Assembly (NCBI GenBank): GCA_964482035.1
Contig: CAYZVC010000003.1
Span: forward strand, 167,646-231,645
DNA: 64,000 nucleotides
Source: JANJWP01 sp964482035
Lineage (GTDB): Bacteria; Patescibacteriota; Gracilibacteria; BD1-5; UBA2023
Direction: 5' to 3'
Under the pieces are notes generated by a model. The model saw only the letters and a list, made by a program, of their open reading frames with translations, was not told the origin of the DNA and did no database searches. Numbering within the stretch: position 1 is the stretch's first letter; every line of letters begins with the position of its first letter. The position numbers and the translations under genes were made by a program. This document shows positions 1-9,008 of this stretch, in pieces.

Positions 1-428
1 AAGAATTTGACCGATGCCGGGTTGCGGGAGTCCACGTAGAAATTTCCCCGCCCGAGCGTCTTGATTTTGAAATCGGGATTCTCCACGGTCACGTCCTGAA
101 AGATGTCCCCGAGAGAAAAAAAGTACAACCCCTTGCCGATGACGACGCTCTTTCCCATGGATTTGGGAACGTCGCCCTGTTCGTACGAAACGCCGGAAAT
201 CGGGGAAAGGCGGAGATAACCTTCTTTGGGGACCGTTTTTCCACTGAAGGATTTGTCGGCGCCGTCGACGGAGCCCGTGGAAAATTTCACGTACCTCACG
301 CCCTCGGTGAGATCCACTCCGAGCGTATCCGAGCGGAGAGCCGGGGCGTCCGGTTCGCGAAAAAGGGAAAAATACGACAGGAGTCCCGAAAAACCGAGGA
401 CGGCAAGGACGAATAATACGCGTTTCAT
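1..428 (-). CDS. Exported or membrane-anchored protein, partial
   Basis: The gene runs off the left edge, so only about 142 N-terminal residues are visible. It begins MKRVLFVLAVLGFSGLL, a short basic start plus one hydrophobic stretch, read as a signal peptide or single N-terminal membrane anchor. The remainder looks like a soluble beta-rich extracytoplasmic domain, and the stretch near the edge (KTLGRGNFYVDS) faintly resembles FecR-type domains. No in-frame UGA or catalytic motif is visible. Function is unknown. The opposite strand has no competing frame with normal composition. Confidence 0.6.
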   Translation of the reverse strand, partial: MKRVLFVLAVLGFSGLLSYFSLFREPDAPALRSDTLGVDLTEGVRYVKFSTGSVDGADKSFSGKTVPKEGYLRLSPISGVSYEQGDVPKSMGKSVVIGKGLYFFSLGDIFQDVTVENPDFKIKTLGRGNFYVDSRNPASVKF

Positions 429-458
429 TCGGTCGGTAATCCGGTTAATAGTGCGGAG

Positions 459-487
459 AGTATACCCTTTTGCCCCACGCTTCACAA
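459..487 (-). promoter_or_regulatory. Putative promoter of the partial exported gene
   Basis: Read on the minus strand, TTGTGA (482-487) and TATACT (459-464) are separated by 17 bases and lie about 30 bases before the ATG at 428. The -10 is good and the -35 is weak. Confidence 0.4.
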
Positions 488-491
488 GTCC

Positions 492-1664
492 TTACCACTT
501 GCAATCCCGAAAGACCGTGTTTTCATAATCCCGAATGGTTTCCGGGCTTGCGAAAACCGCGCCTGTTTCCCGGTTCCTATCGAGGGAGTTCGTGGTGAAA
601 TTCGCGCTGCCGATCAGGAGTTCGGAACCGTCCGTGAGAACGGTTTTCGCGTGCAGTTGGGCGCGGGAAGTCCGCACGGCTTCGACCTTGTCCGAAAACC
701 GCGCGAGATCCGCCGGGGAAGCGTCTTTCAAGATGCAAACGCGGACTTTCAAACCTTCGTCCGCCCGGCCGTTCAGGGCTTTTACGAATTCGTCGTCGGA
801 AATGGAAGGAGCGAGGACCGTGACGGATTTTTTTGCGGAACGAACGAATTCCACGGCCTTTTTCCGCGCGTCGACGGGCGCGAGATAGAACCGGTCCGGA
901 ATGTTTCCGACGAACGGCGAACCACGGAAGTCCGCAAGAAAAACCGACCGGAGAAAGTCCGCCGAAGCGGGATCGTTTCAGAATACGAAAAATTCCCGGT
1001 TCTTCTCGAACGTGCTTTTCGTGAAATTGCCGGTCGCGAAAACGTATTCGGTGCCGTCGGCGATGGCGAATTTGGCGTGCACGAACGCGAACGCGTCGCG
1101 ACTCGAAAAGACGTCGATTCCGGCGTTCAGCAGGCGGTCGCGGGATTTCCGGTTGGCGCCGGGGAGCTTGTAGGGATCTTTTTCGAGGATGACCTTCACG
1201 TCCACTCCCCGTTTTTTCGCGTCGACGAGGGCGTCGGTGACGGACTGTTCGGTAAGGAGGTAGACGTTGAGCAGGAGCTCTTTTTTCGCGTTTCGAATCA
1301 GGGCGACGAGGCGTTCGCGGATTTCGGGATTCGGCCCAGTGAGGACCTTTTCGCGGGATTCCGCAAGCGCGTCGGGAATCAGACGTCCTCGGGCGGAAAC
1401 CTTCCCGGAGCCGGAAACTTCGGAGGTTTCGGACGACGCGTCCGACCGGTCCGCGCGCGTGCCCGGCGAGGCCGGTGCCCCCAAGGGGGAAACCGTGGCG
1501 GATGTCGCGCCAGAATCGGACGGGGGAACGGAAAGTACCGCGCCGCGGTGGGCGAAATATTCCCCCATCCACGGCGCGTTTTCGAACGCGAGGACGAAAA
1601 ACGCCACGACGGCGAGGTTCGCGAGGCGCTTCTTCCAAACGGGTTTGAGTCCCATGCGGTCCAT
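492..1664 (-). CDS. Phospholipase D-like protein with two HKD motifs
   Basis: A 390-residue protein with one in-frame UGA (978-980) that joins two halves which a standard code would split. An N-terminal hydrophobic segment (about residues 15-30) suggests a signal anchor. Two phospholipase D signatures are visible: HAKFAIADGTEYVFATGN in the first half and HAKTVLTDGSELLIGSAN in the second, matching HxKx4Dx6GSxN. Two-HKD proteins of this class act as phosphodiesterases on phospholipids or nucleic acids, including cardiolipin synthases and secreted nucleases. The anchor followed by a low-complexity Ser/Pro linker favours an extracytoplasmic enzyme, but the substrate cannot be told. It stops at TAA and sits at the downstream end of the prmC group. 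Confidence 0.85.
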
Positions 1665-1673
1665 GTTCCGAAA

Positions 1674-1961
1674 TTAGCGGATACGGACGGTCAGCGTACC
1701 CTTGCGTCCGAACCTCGCCAACGCTTCGGCGAACGCGGTTTCGATCTTCCCCGAGCGGAGTTTCAACGCGCTCGCGACGAGTGGCCCCCCGGTGCGGATG
1801 GAGACGACGTTGTCCTTCTCGGAAATCGATACGACGTCTTCGGCAAGTTCAGAGGCCTCTTCTTCGGAAAGCACGCGCTTGAGCGTGGCGAGGAGCAACG
1901 CCGAAACCGCGGCCGGCTTGGAGAGCGCGGAAGAGAAATCCATGTTCCCTACGAAGGCCAT
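1674..1961 (-). CDS. Small protein, possibly DciA/DUF721-like
   Basis: A 95-residue protein whose start overlaps the end of prmC by 13 bases, implying translational coupling. It has a basic C-terminus ending in LTVRIR. The arrangement of a helical N-terminus and a short beta-rich C-terminus resembles the small DUF721/DciA-type proteins often seen in CPR genomes. The resemblance is weak and by eye only; hypothetical protein is the safe reading. Confidence 0.5.
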   Translation of the reverse strand: MAFVGNMDFSSALSKPAAVSALLLATLKRVLSEEEASELAEDVVSISEKDNVVSIRTGGPLVASALKLRSGKIETAFAEALARFGRKGTLTVRIR

Positions 1962-2674
1962 ATGCGGTAGGTGAAGAAACGGTGGATACCGGAAAGGTCG
2001 GCGAAGGTCCGGATATCGCGGCCGAGCTCCGCGGCGACATTGCAGATTTCGTCTTCGTGGTCGTCGCCCACTTCGCAGGCGACCGCGATGCCGACGTTCG
2101 GATGGAGAACGTGGAAATCCTCGACTTGGCGAAGAAACTTCGCGGTCAGCTCGAATCCGGTCGATTCCCCTCCGTACAGGGCCATGGCGGGCTCGAAAAC
2201 GGTGTCGGGAGACATGTCCGTAGCACCGATGCGGATATACGGGAGGTTCGCTACGAAAAACGCGTTTCCGTCGGCTCCGACGTTTTCAGGGAGCGAAGCG
2301 AGCAGGTCGGAACGGACGAATTCGATCTCCACGCGGTTCGCCTCGGCATTCTCCTTCGCGAGGGAAAGCGCCTCGTCGGAAAGATCAAGCGCGGTCACGC
2401 GGATTTCCGGCCGGTTTTTCGCAACGGAGACGGCGATGATTCCGGAACCGGTTCAGACGTCGACCACGCGGGAAAATTCGCCGGATTTCGTCTGCGCCAA
2501 GACTTCGCGCACGAGCGATTCGGTCTCGAGACGGGGCACAAGGGCCCGTTCGTCGGACTTGAACGGCAGATAGAAGAATTCGACCTTGCCGGTCTGGTAG
2601 GCGTAGGGTCGCGGATCGTCGAAAACGGCCCCCGGACGGGAGCCGTTCGGAATATCGCCGGACGAATTAGGCAT
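1949..2674 (-). CDS. prmC: Release factor glutamine methyltransferase PrmC
   Basis: PrmC (HemK) methylates the GGQ glutamine of class I peptide release factors using S-adenosylmethionine. The 241-residue protein has the family PRLETE element (PRPETE in most members), SAM motif I VVDVGTGSG and the substrate motif NLPY in place of NPPY. The first glycine of motif I is encoded by UGA at 2453-2455, direct evidence for UGA = Gly. The usual N-terminal helical release-factor-binding domain is much reduced, with only about 50 residues before PRLETE. The start overlaps the permease gene by 8 bases and the end overlaps the next small gene, so this is one operon. In a code-25 organism only a UAA/UAG-reading release factor should be needed as substrate. 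Confidence 0.9.
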
Positions 2675-3434
2675 TTTCGAAATTCTTTTTGGAGAATACG
2701 AGCGACGCGAAGAGCAGGATGAGGCAGAGGTAGAGCGCCGATTGGGCCGTCGCCATAACGAGCGCGGAATCCGGGAGCGGAACGTCGGTCGCGATGAGCT
2801 TCTTGGGGTACGAAAGCGCTTCGAAATTCGGCAACAGGACGGAAAGCCCCTTGGAAAACCAGAGGAGCGCCACGCTCTTGGTCTTTTCGGCCATGTCGGC
2901 TACGGCGTTTGCCGAGTGGCTCGAAACGAACACGCCGAGAGAAAAGAGGATCGAAAGCATCGGCGCGGCGAAGGTCGAGAAGAAGAGCACGACCGCGAAG
3001 GTGACGAGCAACTTCAGGTACGAGAAGAACGCGGCGAAGAAGAAGAGTTTGCCCGGCATGAGGTCTTCATACGCCAAAAGCCCCGCGAGGACGGCGGTTT
3101 CGGCGAGGTAAATGACCGCGAGCACCATGGCGAAGCCGAGGAATTTCCCGAGCACGAACGCATGGCGGGAAATCGGCTTGGAGAGGATGAGGTAGATAGT
3201 GCGCCCTTCGATTTCGCGGGCGAGCATCTGTCCGCCGACGAAGACGACGGCGATGAGGCCGGAAACCTCGATCATCGAAAGCCCGAAGTCGAGCACGATG
3301 CGTTCGGTCTGGCCGAGCGAGAGCGAAGCGAGAACGACCGAGAAGAGGATGGTGGCCACCGAAAAGAACATGATGAGCGCCAAAAGGCGGCTGCGGACGA
3401 GTTCGCGGAAGGTATTGAGGGCGATGTTGAGCAT
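2667..3434 (-). CDS. ABC-2 type transporter permease
   Basis: A 255-residue polytopic membrane protein with about six hydrophobic segments, typical of the ABC-2/NosY permease family (segments such as LALIMFFSVATILFSVVLA, and the loop GGQMLAREIEGRTIYLILSK characteristic of these permeases). I place the start at ATG 3432-3434, which overlaps the TAA of fmt (TAATG), although the frame stays open further upstream. No ATPase subunit is adjacent, so the partner must be encoded elsewhere. The substrate is unknown. Confidence 0.85.
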   Translation of the reverse strand: MLNIALNTFRELVRSRLLALIMFFSVATILFSVVLASLSLGQTERIVLDFGLSMIEVSGLIAVVFVGGQMLAREIEGRTIYLILSKPISRHAFVLGKFLGFAMVLAVIYLAETAVLAGLLAYEDLMPGKLFFFAAFFSYLKLLVTFAVVLFFSTFAAPMLSILFSLGVFVSSHSANAVADMAEKTKSVALLWFSKGLSVLLPNFEALSYPKKLIATDVPLPDSALVMATAQSALYLCLILLFASLVFSKKNFENA

Positions 3435-4375
3435 TATTGCAGAAGAGAACCAATGAAATCCCGGTATCCGTTCGAGAAGTCGGCCCCGGTAGCCGATTTC
3501 TTTCATTCTAGTTTCACGACCTCCAAAATCAAGCCCCCTTCGGCGGTACGGACGACCGGAACGCCTTGTACGCTAGTGAAAACCGTTCCGACCGGTACGG
3601 CCGGACAATCGGGTTCGGGCAGGACTTCGCACGCTTCCACCGACAGTTTCTTATCGCGGAAATACGTGTGGAGCCCCGGCCAGGGCGAGTATCCGCGGAA
3701 GCGGTTGAACAGCGTTTCGGCCGGAAGCGACCAGTCGGCCAGGGCGTCTTCTTTGGATATCTTCTTACAGTACGTGGCTTTCGAATGGTCCTGCGGGACG
3801 GGGACGACGTTCCCAACGAAATGCTCGCGGAGCGTTTGTATCAGAAACGCACCGGAAACCTCGGAAAATTTCACGAAAAGCGAAGCCGAAGTGTCGCGGC
3901 GATCGATGGCGATAGGCAAGACGGCGAGCGCGTCGCCCTCGTCCATCCCTTCGCTCATGGCCATGACCGTGACTCCGGTCTCTTTTTCGCCCTCGAGGAG
4001 GACGCTCTGTACCGGCGAAGCGCCGCGGTACTTTGGCAAGACGCTTCCGTGAACGTTCACGCAAAGCTTCGCGGGCGCTTCGAGAATCTCGTTCGGGAGT
4101 ATTTTCCCATATGCCGCGACGACGAAATAGTCGACTCCGAAGGCTTTGACCGATTCGAGGAATTCGGCGTTTCCACGAACCTTCGCGGGCGTGAATACGG
4201 GAATCCCGGCTTCCGTCGCGGCGGCTTTGACGGCGCTCGGCTTAAGTTCCGCCGAACGCCCGACGGCGACGTCGGGGTTGGTGACGGCGAAAACTACCTC
4301 GACGCCTTCGGCAGCGAGGAGGTCGCGCAGGATGTCCGCCGCGAAGGGCGGGGTTCAGAAGAATCAGATTTTCAT
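3434..4375 (-). CDS. fmt: Methionyl-tRNA formyltransferase
   Basis: Fmt formylates initiator Met-tRNA. The full gene appears only when three TGA codons are read as Gly: two in the N-terminus (4364-4366 and 4355-4357, giving MKIGFFGTPPF) and one near the C-terminus (3503-3505, giving KLEGKKSATGADF, which matches the family's C-terminal domain). Catalytic residues are present as NVHGS (Asn107, His109) and GMDEGD (Asp145), corresponding to E. coli Asn106, His108 and Asp144. Length 313 residues is normal. TAA at 3434-3436 overlaps the next gene's ATG. Confidence 0.96.
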
Positions 4376-4377
4376 GC

Positions 4378-5079
4378 CTATTTTCTCAGTTCGATAAGGT
4401 ATTCGCGACCGCCGCGCACGAGTTTCAGCGTGACTTGCCCGACGGAAACGCCGCCCGCGAGGAATTCTTTCTTTCAAAGGACGTTCCGGATAACGAAGGC
4501 CGGGTATTCGGCGGTTCCGGCGGTTACGGAGAGGAATTTGAGCCTCGCCTGGTCTTCTACGAGCGGACCGTCACGGTCGAAATACCTCATGACGACGCGG
4601 TTCGCAGGTTCGGAACCGTAGAAGAAGGACGCGGAATATTCGTCGCGGCGCCCGGTATCGAATTTGAACGGAACGACGGACGAAGCGGAAGTCACCGATA
4701 CGGTTTCCACGATCTTGCTGTCCTGCGCGAGGCGAAGCACCCATTGGCCAGCGGCCGGAGCCGCGAGCTTAAAGGAACCCGACGTGCCCACCCAGTCGAA
4801 CGAAGCGAGCGTTCCAGAGGCCGAAAGCCCCGAAAAGTCGGTGACCGTAACGGTTCAGAGGGCTCACGAAGCGAACGCCATCTCGTAGGAACCGAGCGTG
4901 CCGTCGCGAACCGCGCGGTCCAAATCCGCGACGGCGGAAAGCGTCTTCGAGGAAACGGACTCGGCCACCGCCTTGTCGGAAATCTTGCCCACCGTGAAAA
5001 CCGTCATCGCCGACAGGATCGCGAGGACCGTAGTCGCGATGATCAATTCGGCGAGCGTGAAGGCTTTTCGGGAAAGCAT
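4378..5079 (-). CDS. Type IV prepilin-like protein
   Basis: A 233-residue protein beginning MLSRKAFTLAELIIATT, a class III prepilin signal: a short basic leader, cleavage before Phe (after Ala rather than the usual Gly), Glu at +5 (FTLAE) and a hydrophobic helix. A prepilin peptidase would process it and place it in a type IV pilus or pseudopilus. The C-terminal globular domain has no recognisable signature. Three in-frame UGA codons (4864, 4855, 4474) are read as Gly. It sits 2 bases upstream of fmt, so the two are likely cotranscribed. It may be a minor pilin, since more pilin-like genes lie near 24-26 kb. Confidence 0.85.
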
Positions 5080-5080
5080 G

Positions 5081-6268
5081 CTATTTCTTCAAAGAAAGGA
5101 TCTTCGTGACGAAGAATACCACGACTACGAGAATAACGAAAAGGATCATTTTTCCAACGCGGTCGAGGAAGACCGCCGCCATTCCGAAGAGGAACGATAT
5201 CGAGTAGACGAACTTGCGGATGAACGATTCGGACATGCCGAGATTGAGCAAGCGGTAGTGGAGGTGGTGGATTCGGTCGCCCTTGAGCGGACTCTTGCCG
5301 TTGTAAATGCGCGCCGCGATGACGTAGAAAGCGTCGACGAGATATACGCCCAACACGGTGGCGACGGTAGCCACCTTGCCGCCTACGAGAATGGCAAGGG
5401 AGGCGATGAGGAAACTCGCGAACATGCTGCCCGATTCCCCTAAAAGGACTTTGGGCGCGAGGTTGTAGTACCACGCGACCGCGGCCGTGGGAAGGACGAC
5501 GGCGAGAATGGAAAGGACGAAAATGGAATTCTCGCGGAGCTGGGGGGTACTGTCCGCCAAATAGAAGCGGACGGTGGAAACGGCGATGACGATAAGGGAG
5601 ATCACCACGAGTCAGGAGGTGAGGCCCGGAACTCCGTCGGACCAGTTGATCGAATTGAAAACGAGGACGTACCAAACGACCGTGAACAGGAGAGGGATCA
5701 GGTAAACCTTAAAATCCCCGAGGACGGCGTAGTAATCCCCCAAATCCACGACGCCTCCGAAAATGCCGGAGACGTACCCGATCTTGATGCTCGTGATTCC
5801 CACGACGGCCCCCACGAAAATTTGGAGCGCGAGGCGGACTTTGGCCGGGACGGCGAAACGTGTCTTTCGGGCGTGTCATTGGAGTTCTTCGGCGGTCTTT
5901 TTTACGATGCCGACCTTTTCGTCGCGGTCGAATTTGTAGATGGTATCGAGGTCGTCCAAGAAGCTGACGGCCGAAACGAGCGTTCAGAGCGCGAGCAGGA
6001 CGTAGAGTTTTTCGTGCATCGACTCCGGCATGACGGGAACGAGCAACAGCGCGAAGAGCGCGAAATTGGCGAAGAAAGCGATGCCGACCCCGAACGGGAC
6101 CGGGGCGCGCTTATGGCCGTAGGGCGCGGGGTTGTCGAGCAATCCGAACTTCGGAAAATACCGGAGCACGCCGCGGAAGATGGCGAACGAGGTCAACGAA
6201 GACGCCAAAGCGATCGTGACGATGGCGGTTATCGAGGGGAAGTGGAAGAATTGCGCGAGGGTTTCCAT
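5081..6268 (-). CDS. WecA/TagO-type undecaprenyl-phosphate sugar-1-phosphate transferase
   Basis: A 395-residue multi-pass membrane enzyme of the MraY/WecA superfamily, which starts a surface polysaccharide by moving a HexNAc-1-phosphate from UDP-sugar to undecaprenyl phosphate. Family motifs in order: FLDDLD (Mg-binding DD), NSINWSDGVPGLTSG (the NxxNxxDGxxGL block) and HLHYRLLNLG (the HxHH-like loop). Three TGA codons (5984, 5876, 5612) must be Gly; the last lies directly after the DGVPGLTS motif. The C-terminal loop resembles WecA/TagO more than MraY. It overlaps nothing and ends 1 base before the prepilin start. Confidence 0.9.
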
Positions 6269-6280
6269 GGGAAGCTGGGG

Positions 6281-7060
6281 CTATTTCGATTTTTCTTCGA
6301 TTTCGAGTTTCTTCTCCTCCCAATACCTCATGAAGGCATCGCGGCGGAAAAACCAGACGTAGGCGGAGAAGGCGACGATGAGCGCGAGGAAGAAGTACCC
6401 GACGTAATCGAGCACGACCTTGTAGTACGAAGCGAAGGCGACCGAGAGCGTGATGATGGTCGTGGCCCAAACGATCGAACCGATGACGTTGTAGGTCCAG
6501 AACCGTCAAGGAACCATTCCCGCGGAACCAGCCACGAAGGGGACGAACGCTCGGGCGAGATTATGGAATTTGCCGAAGATTATGAAAACCGGGCCGTTCT
6601 TGGCGATTTGTCGTTCGAGGTATTTGAGTTCGGTACGGCCAAGTCAGAAAGTGTCGCCATATTCCTTGAAAAACGCCTTTCCGTAGCGTTTCCCGAGCGC
6701 GTATCCGACGAAATTTCCCAAAATCGCTCAGGCCGCGCAGACGGCGATGGTTTCCGGCAGGTGGTCGCGTCCGAAGAATCCCCCGACGATGAGCATGACC
6801 TGCATTCCGGGAACGAGAACCCCGATGACGGGAAACGACTCGATGACGCTGAACGCGAACGCGACGAGGTAGTTCCAATTCCCCCAGGAGTTCACGAGAA
6901 CCTCCATGTACGCGAGAAATTGCGCAATCCATTCTTTCTTGAACAGGACGACGAAAAGCAGACCGAACGTAATGGCCAAGAAAAGGCCGTTCAGGAATGC
7001 GGCGAAGGCGGAGGCGAGCTTTTTGAGTACCGGATGGCGCATAGTGGTTTTTCGTCGCAT
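6281..7060 (-). CDS. DedA family membrane protein
   Basis: A 259-residue polytopic protein of the DedA/SNARE-associated family, now thought to include lipid flippases. The family blocks are visible: an E-x-FPVIGVLVPG segment, GNFVGYALGKRYGK, and FGKFHNLARAFVPFVAGSAGM, matching the conserved GRFxPxxRTFxPxxAG region. Three TGA codons, the first at 6728-6730, restore the reading frame through the two conserved blocks. A second in-frame Met at 7042 could also be the start. It lies 12 bases upstream of the WecA-like gene, so a joint envelope-lipid role is plausible. Confidence 0.9.
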
Positions 7061-7087
7061 ACGATACGGAAAAAGCCCTTCCGGGCA

Positions 7088-7113
7088 AAAGAAAAACGCC
7101 CCTCGCGGGGCGC
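7088..7113 (-). terminator. Rho-independent terminator
   Basis: A GC-rich hairpin (cgcccc / ggggcg) is followed on the minus strand by a T run. It lies just after the TAA at 7121 and terminates the Pro/Ala-rich gene. Confidence 0.75.
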
Positions 7114-7120
7114 TTCGGAC

Positions 7121-8779
7121 TTATTCGGATGCGGGTGCCGGGGCCATCGGCGTCTCAGTCGGCGGAGGCGAAGGCTGGGAAGCGGGGACGACCGGGAGAT
7201 CGGACGGTACGGGGGACGCCTGCGGCTGGACTCCGCCGGTTTCCGAAATCGGGGAAGCCACGGCCGAACCCGAAGAGACCTGCGGAGCCTGCTGCGTGAC
7301 GGATCCGGAAGAATTCGGATTCCCCGTCGAGCCGGTTCCGGCCGCCATGCCCGAAGCGGTGAGGGTTCCTGATACGGTCGTCGTTCCGGATGAGGAAAGG
7401 GCGCCGGTATTGGCGGCCGGTACGATGTTCTTGCGCTTGTGTCCGTTGGGGCGGCGACCGGTGAATACGCGGACGCCTTCTCCCACGATTTTCGTCTCCC
7501 CTTCGGGAACGTATTTCGGAAAAGGCGACGGGGTTTCGGATCCGGTTCCCGGGGTCATCGATTCCGGACCGCTGGTCTTAATGGACGGCGATACGAAGGA
7601 GAACGCCCCTACCCCCACGACGGCGAGGGCGAAGAATCCCGCCATGGCGCGAACGAGGACTTTGCGCTCTCCGAAAAGCTTGGAGAGTCCGCCCTTGCGT
7701 TCGGCGGAAAGGTCTTTGGCGACAGCTTCCACGTAGGCTTCCTTTTCGACTTCGACGGCCGGGATTTCCGCGACCGTTTCGGCCGGAATTTCGAGGACGG
7801 TTTCCGACGGGACGGCGGCTTCTTCCGTCGGAACTCCTTCGGAGAGCGGCGGCTCTTCCGCGACGGCCGGGATTTCCGCGACCGTTTCGGCCGGGGCGGA
7901 TTCCTCCGCCGTTACGGTTTCCTGAGCGGGTTCGGAGACTTCGGCCACGGCCGCGGCTTCCGGTTCTTCTTTTTTCATTTCGATGGGCTGGCGGACTTCC
8001 GGTTTCTTATCGGGTTTCGGCGGAACGATGCCTTCGAAGAGCGGGTCTTTGAAGAAGTCGTCGTCCATTTCGAGGTTCGGGAAAAACTCCTTGGAAGACT
8101 CGGGAATCACGACTGCGGCGACGGCCCTTTCCTCGGCTTCTTTCTTGGCAGCCTCGGGATCCTTGAGGGATTCGGTGAGGATTTCGTTCGCGAGGGATTC
8201 GCCTTCGGTACCGATGACCTTCGCGGCCTGGATGATGTCGACCCCTTCCACGAGCGGGCGGTCCGATTCTTCCGAAACCTGGGCCACGGGGGTTTCGACT
8301 TCGGCTTCTACGACCTCGGGGACTGCGGTTTCCTCCTTTTTTCCAAGGGAAATCGCCGGCTTCGTGCCGAGGGAGATCATCGCTCCGGCGCGCTTCGGCA
8401 CTACGGAATGAGCGGCGGGTTTCGGGGTCTCGACGACCGCCGGAACGGATTCGGATACCGGCGCGGGGGCGACAGCGGGGGCGGACGACAAGGAAACGCT
8501 TCCGGTCTTCAATCCGGTAAGGGAAATCTTCTTCGCGGAATGGGCGGCATGGGCCGGGGCCTTCGCTACCGGTGCCGCGGGAGCGGAAACGGCTACGGCC
8601 TGTGCCGGCTGGACTTGTACGGAAGGAGCCGGCGTCGAAACCGGTTCGGAATGGACGTTCGCGGAAACCGAGCTTTCCGTTTCGGAAAGCTGCTGGGCGC
8701 GCGGAATCGCGCTTTCGTCAACCGGCGCGACCGAACGGAGGTCCGCGATCTTCAGGGAAGAAAAGTCGAGTTTCGCCAT
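7121..8779 (-). CDS. Pro/Ala/Glu-rich single-pass membrane protein
   Basis: A 552-residue protein of unknown function. I start it at MAKLDFSSLKIADL (8777-8779); the frame stays open upstream, but that stretch has no family support. The N-terminal two-thirds is low complexity, with short repeats such as ISLGTKP / ISLGKKE and a longer Glu/Ala/Pro repeat (AETVAEIPAV occurs twice). One transmembrane helix follows near residue 420 (FFALAVVGVGAFSFV), then a Ser/Thr/Gly/Pro-rich tail that would lie outside the cell. Topology suggests a spacer or stalk crossing the membrane with a disordered cytoplasmic domain. No UGA codons. It is transcribed alone, with a terminator after it. Confidence 0.7.
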   Translation of the reverse strand: MAKLDFSSLKIADLRSVAPVDESAIPRAQQLSETESSVSANVHSEPVSTPAPSVQVQPAQAVAVSAPAAPVAKAPAHAAHSAKKISLTGLKTGSVSLSSAPAVAPAPVSESVPAVVETPKPAAHSVVPKRAGAMISLGTKPAISLGKKEETAVPEVVEAEVETPVAQVSEESDRPLVEGVDIIQAAKVIGTEGESLANEILTESLKDPEAAKKEAEERAVAAVVIPESSKEFFPNLEMDDDFFKDPLFEGIVPPKPDKKPEVRQPIEMKKEEPEAAAVAEVSEPAQETVTAEESAPAETVAEIPAVAEEPPLSEGVPTEEAAVPSETVLEIPAETVAEIPAVEVEKEAYVEAVAKDLSAERKGGLSKLFGERKVLVRAMAGFFALAVVGVGAFSFVSPSIKTSGPESMTPGTGSETPSPFPKYVPEGETKIVGEGVRVFTGRRPNGHKRKNIVPAANTGALSSSGTTTVSGTLTASGMAAGTGSTGNPNSSGSVTQQAPQVSSGSAVASPISETGGVQPQASPVPSDLPVVPASQPSPPPTETPMAPAPASE

Positions 8780-8888
8780 CGTCGTCGAGACGTTACGGGT
8801 AGTCCTCCCTATGCTATCGTACTTTTTCGGGAGCGTCAAAAAACGGGCCGGTGCCGGAAGGTGCGGTGCCGGAGGGCGATTTTCCGCC

Positions 8889-8915
8889 TTTACTTCCGCG
8901 CGATTCGCGTATAAT
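8889..8915 (+). promoter_or_regulatory. Putative typA promoter
   Basis: TTTACT (8889-8894) and TATAAT (8910-8915) with a 15-base spacer lie about 90 bases upstream of typA. The -10 is a perfect consensus; the spacer is short. Confidence 0.55.
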
Positions 8916-9008
8916 GCGCGCGACTTATCGAAGGAACCGAACCTCATCGGTCCCTTTTTTGGTACTTTTAGCCTCGCGAGAGCGCGGCATTCATTCTAAC
9001 CCTGCCCC

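Noticed and set aside
492..854. Many separate ORFs in the standard code, e.g. two PLD fragments, could be taken as pseudogenes or frameshifts.
   Set aside because: The halves are in the same frame and joined by TGA at conserved or neutral positions; the same occurs in more than 25 genes, so recoding explains it.
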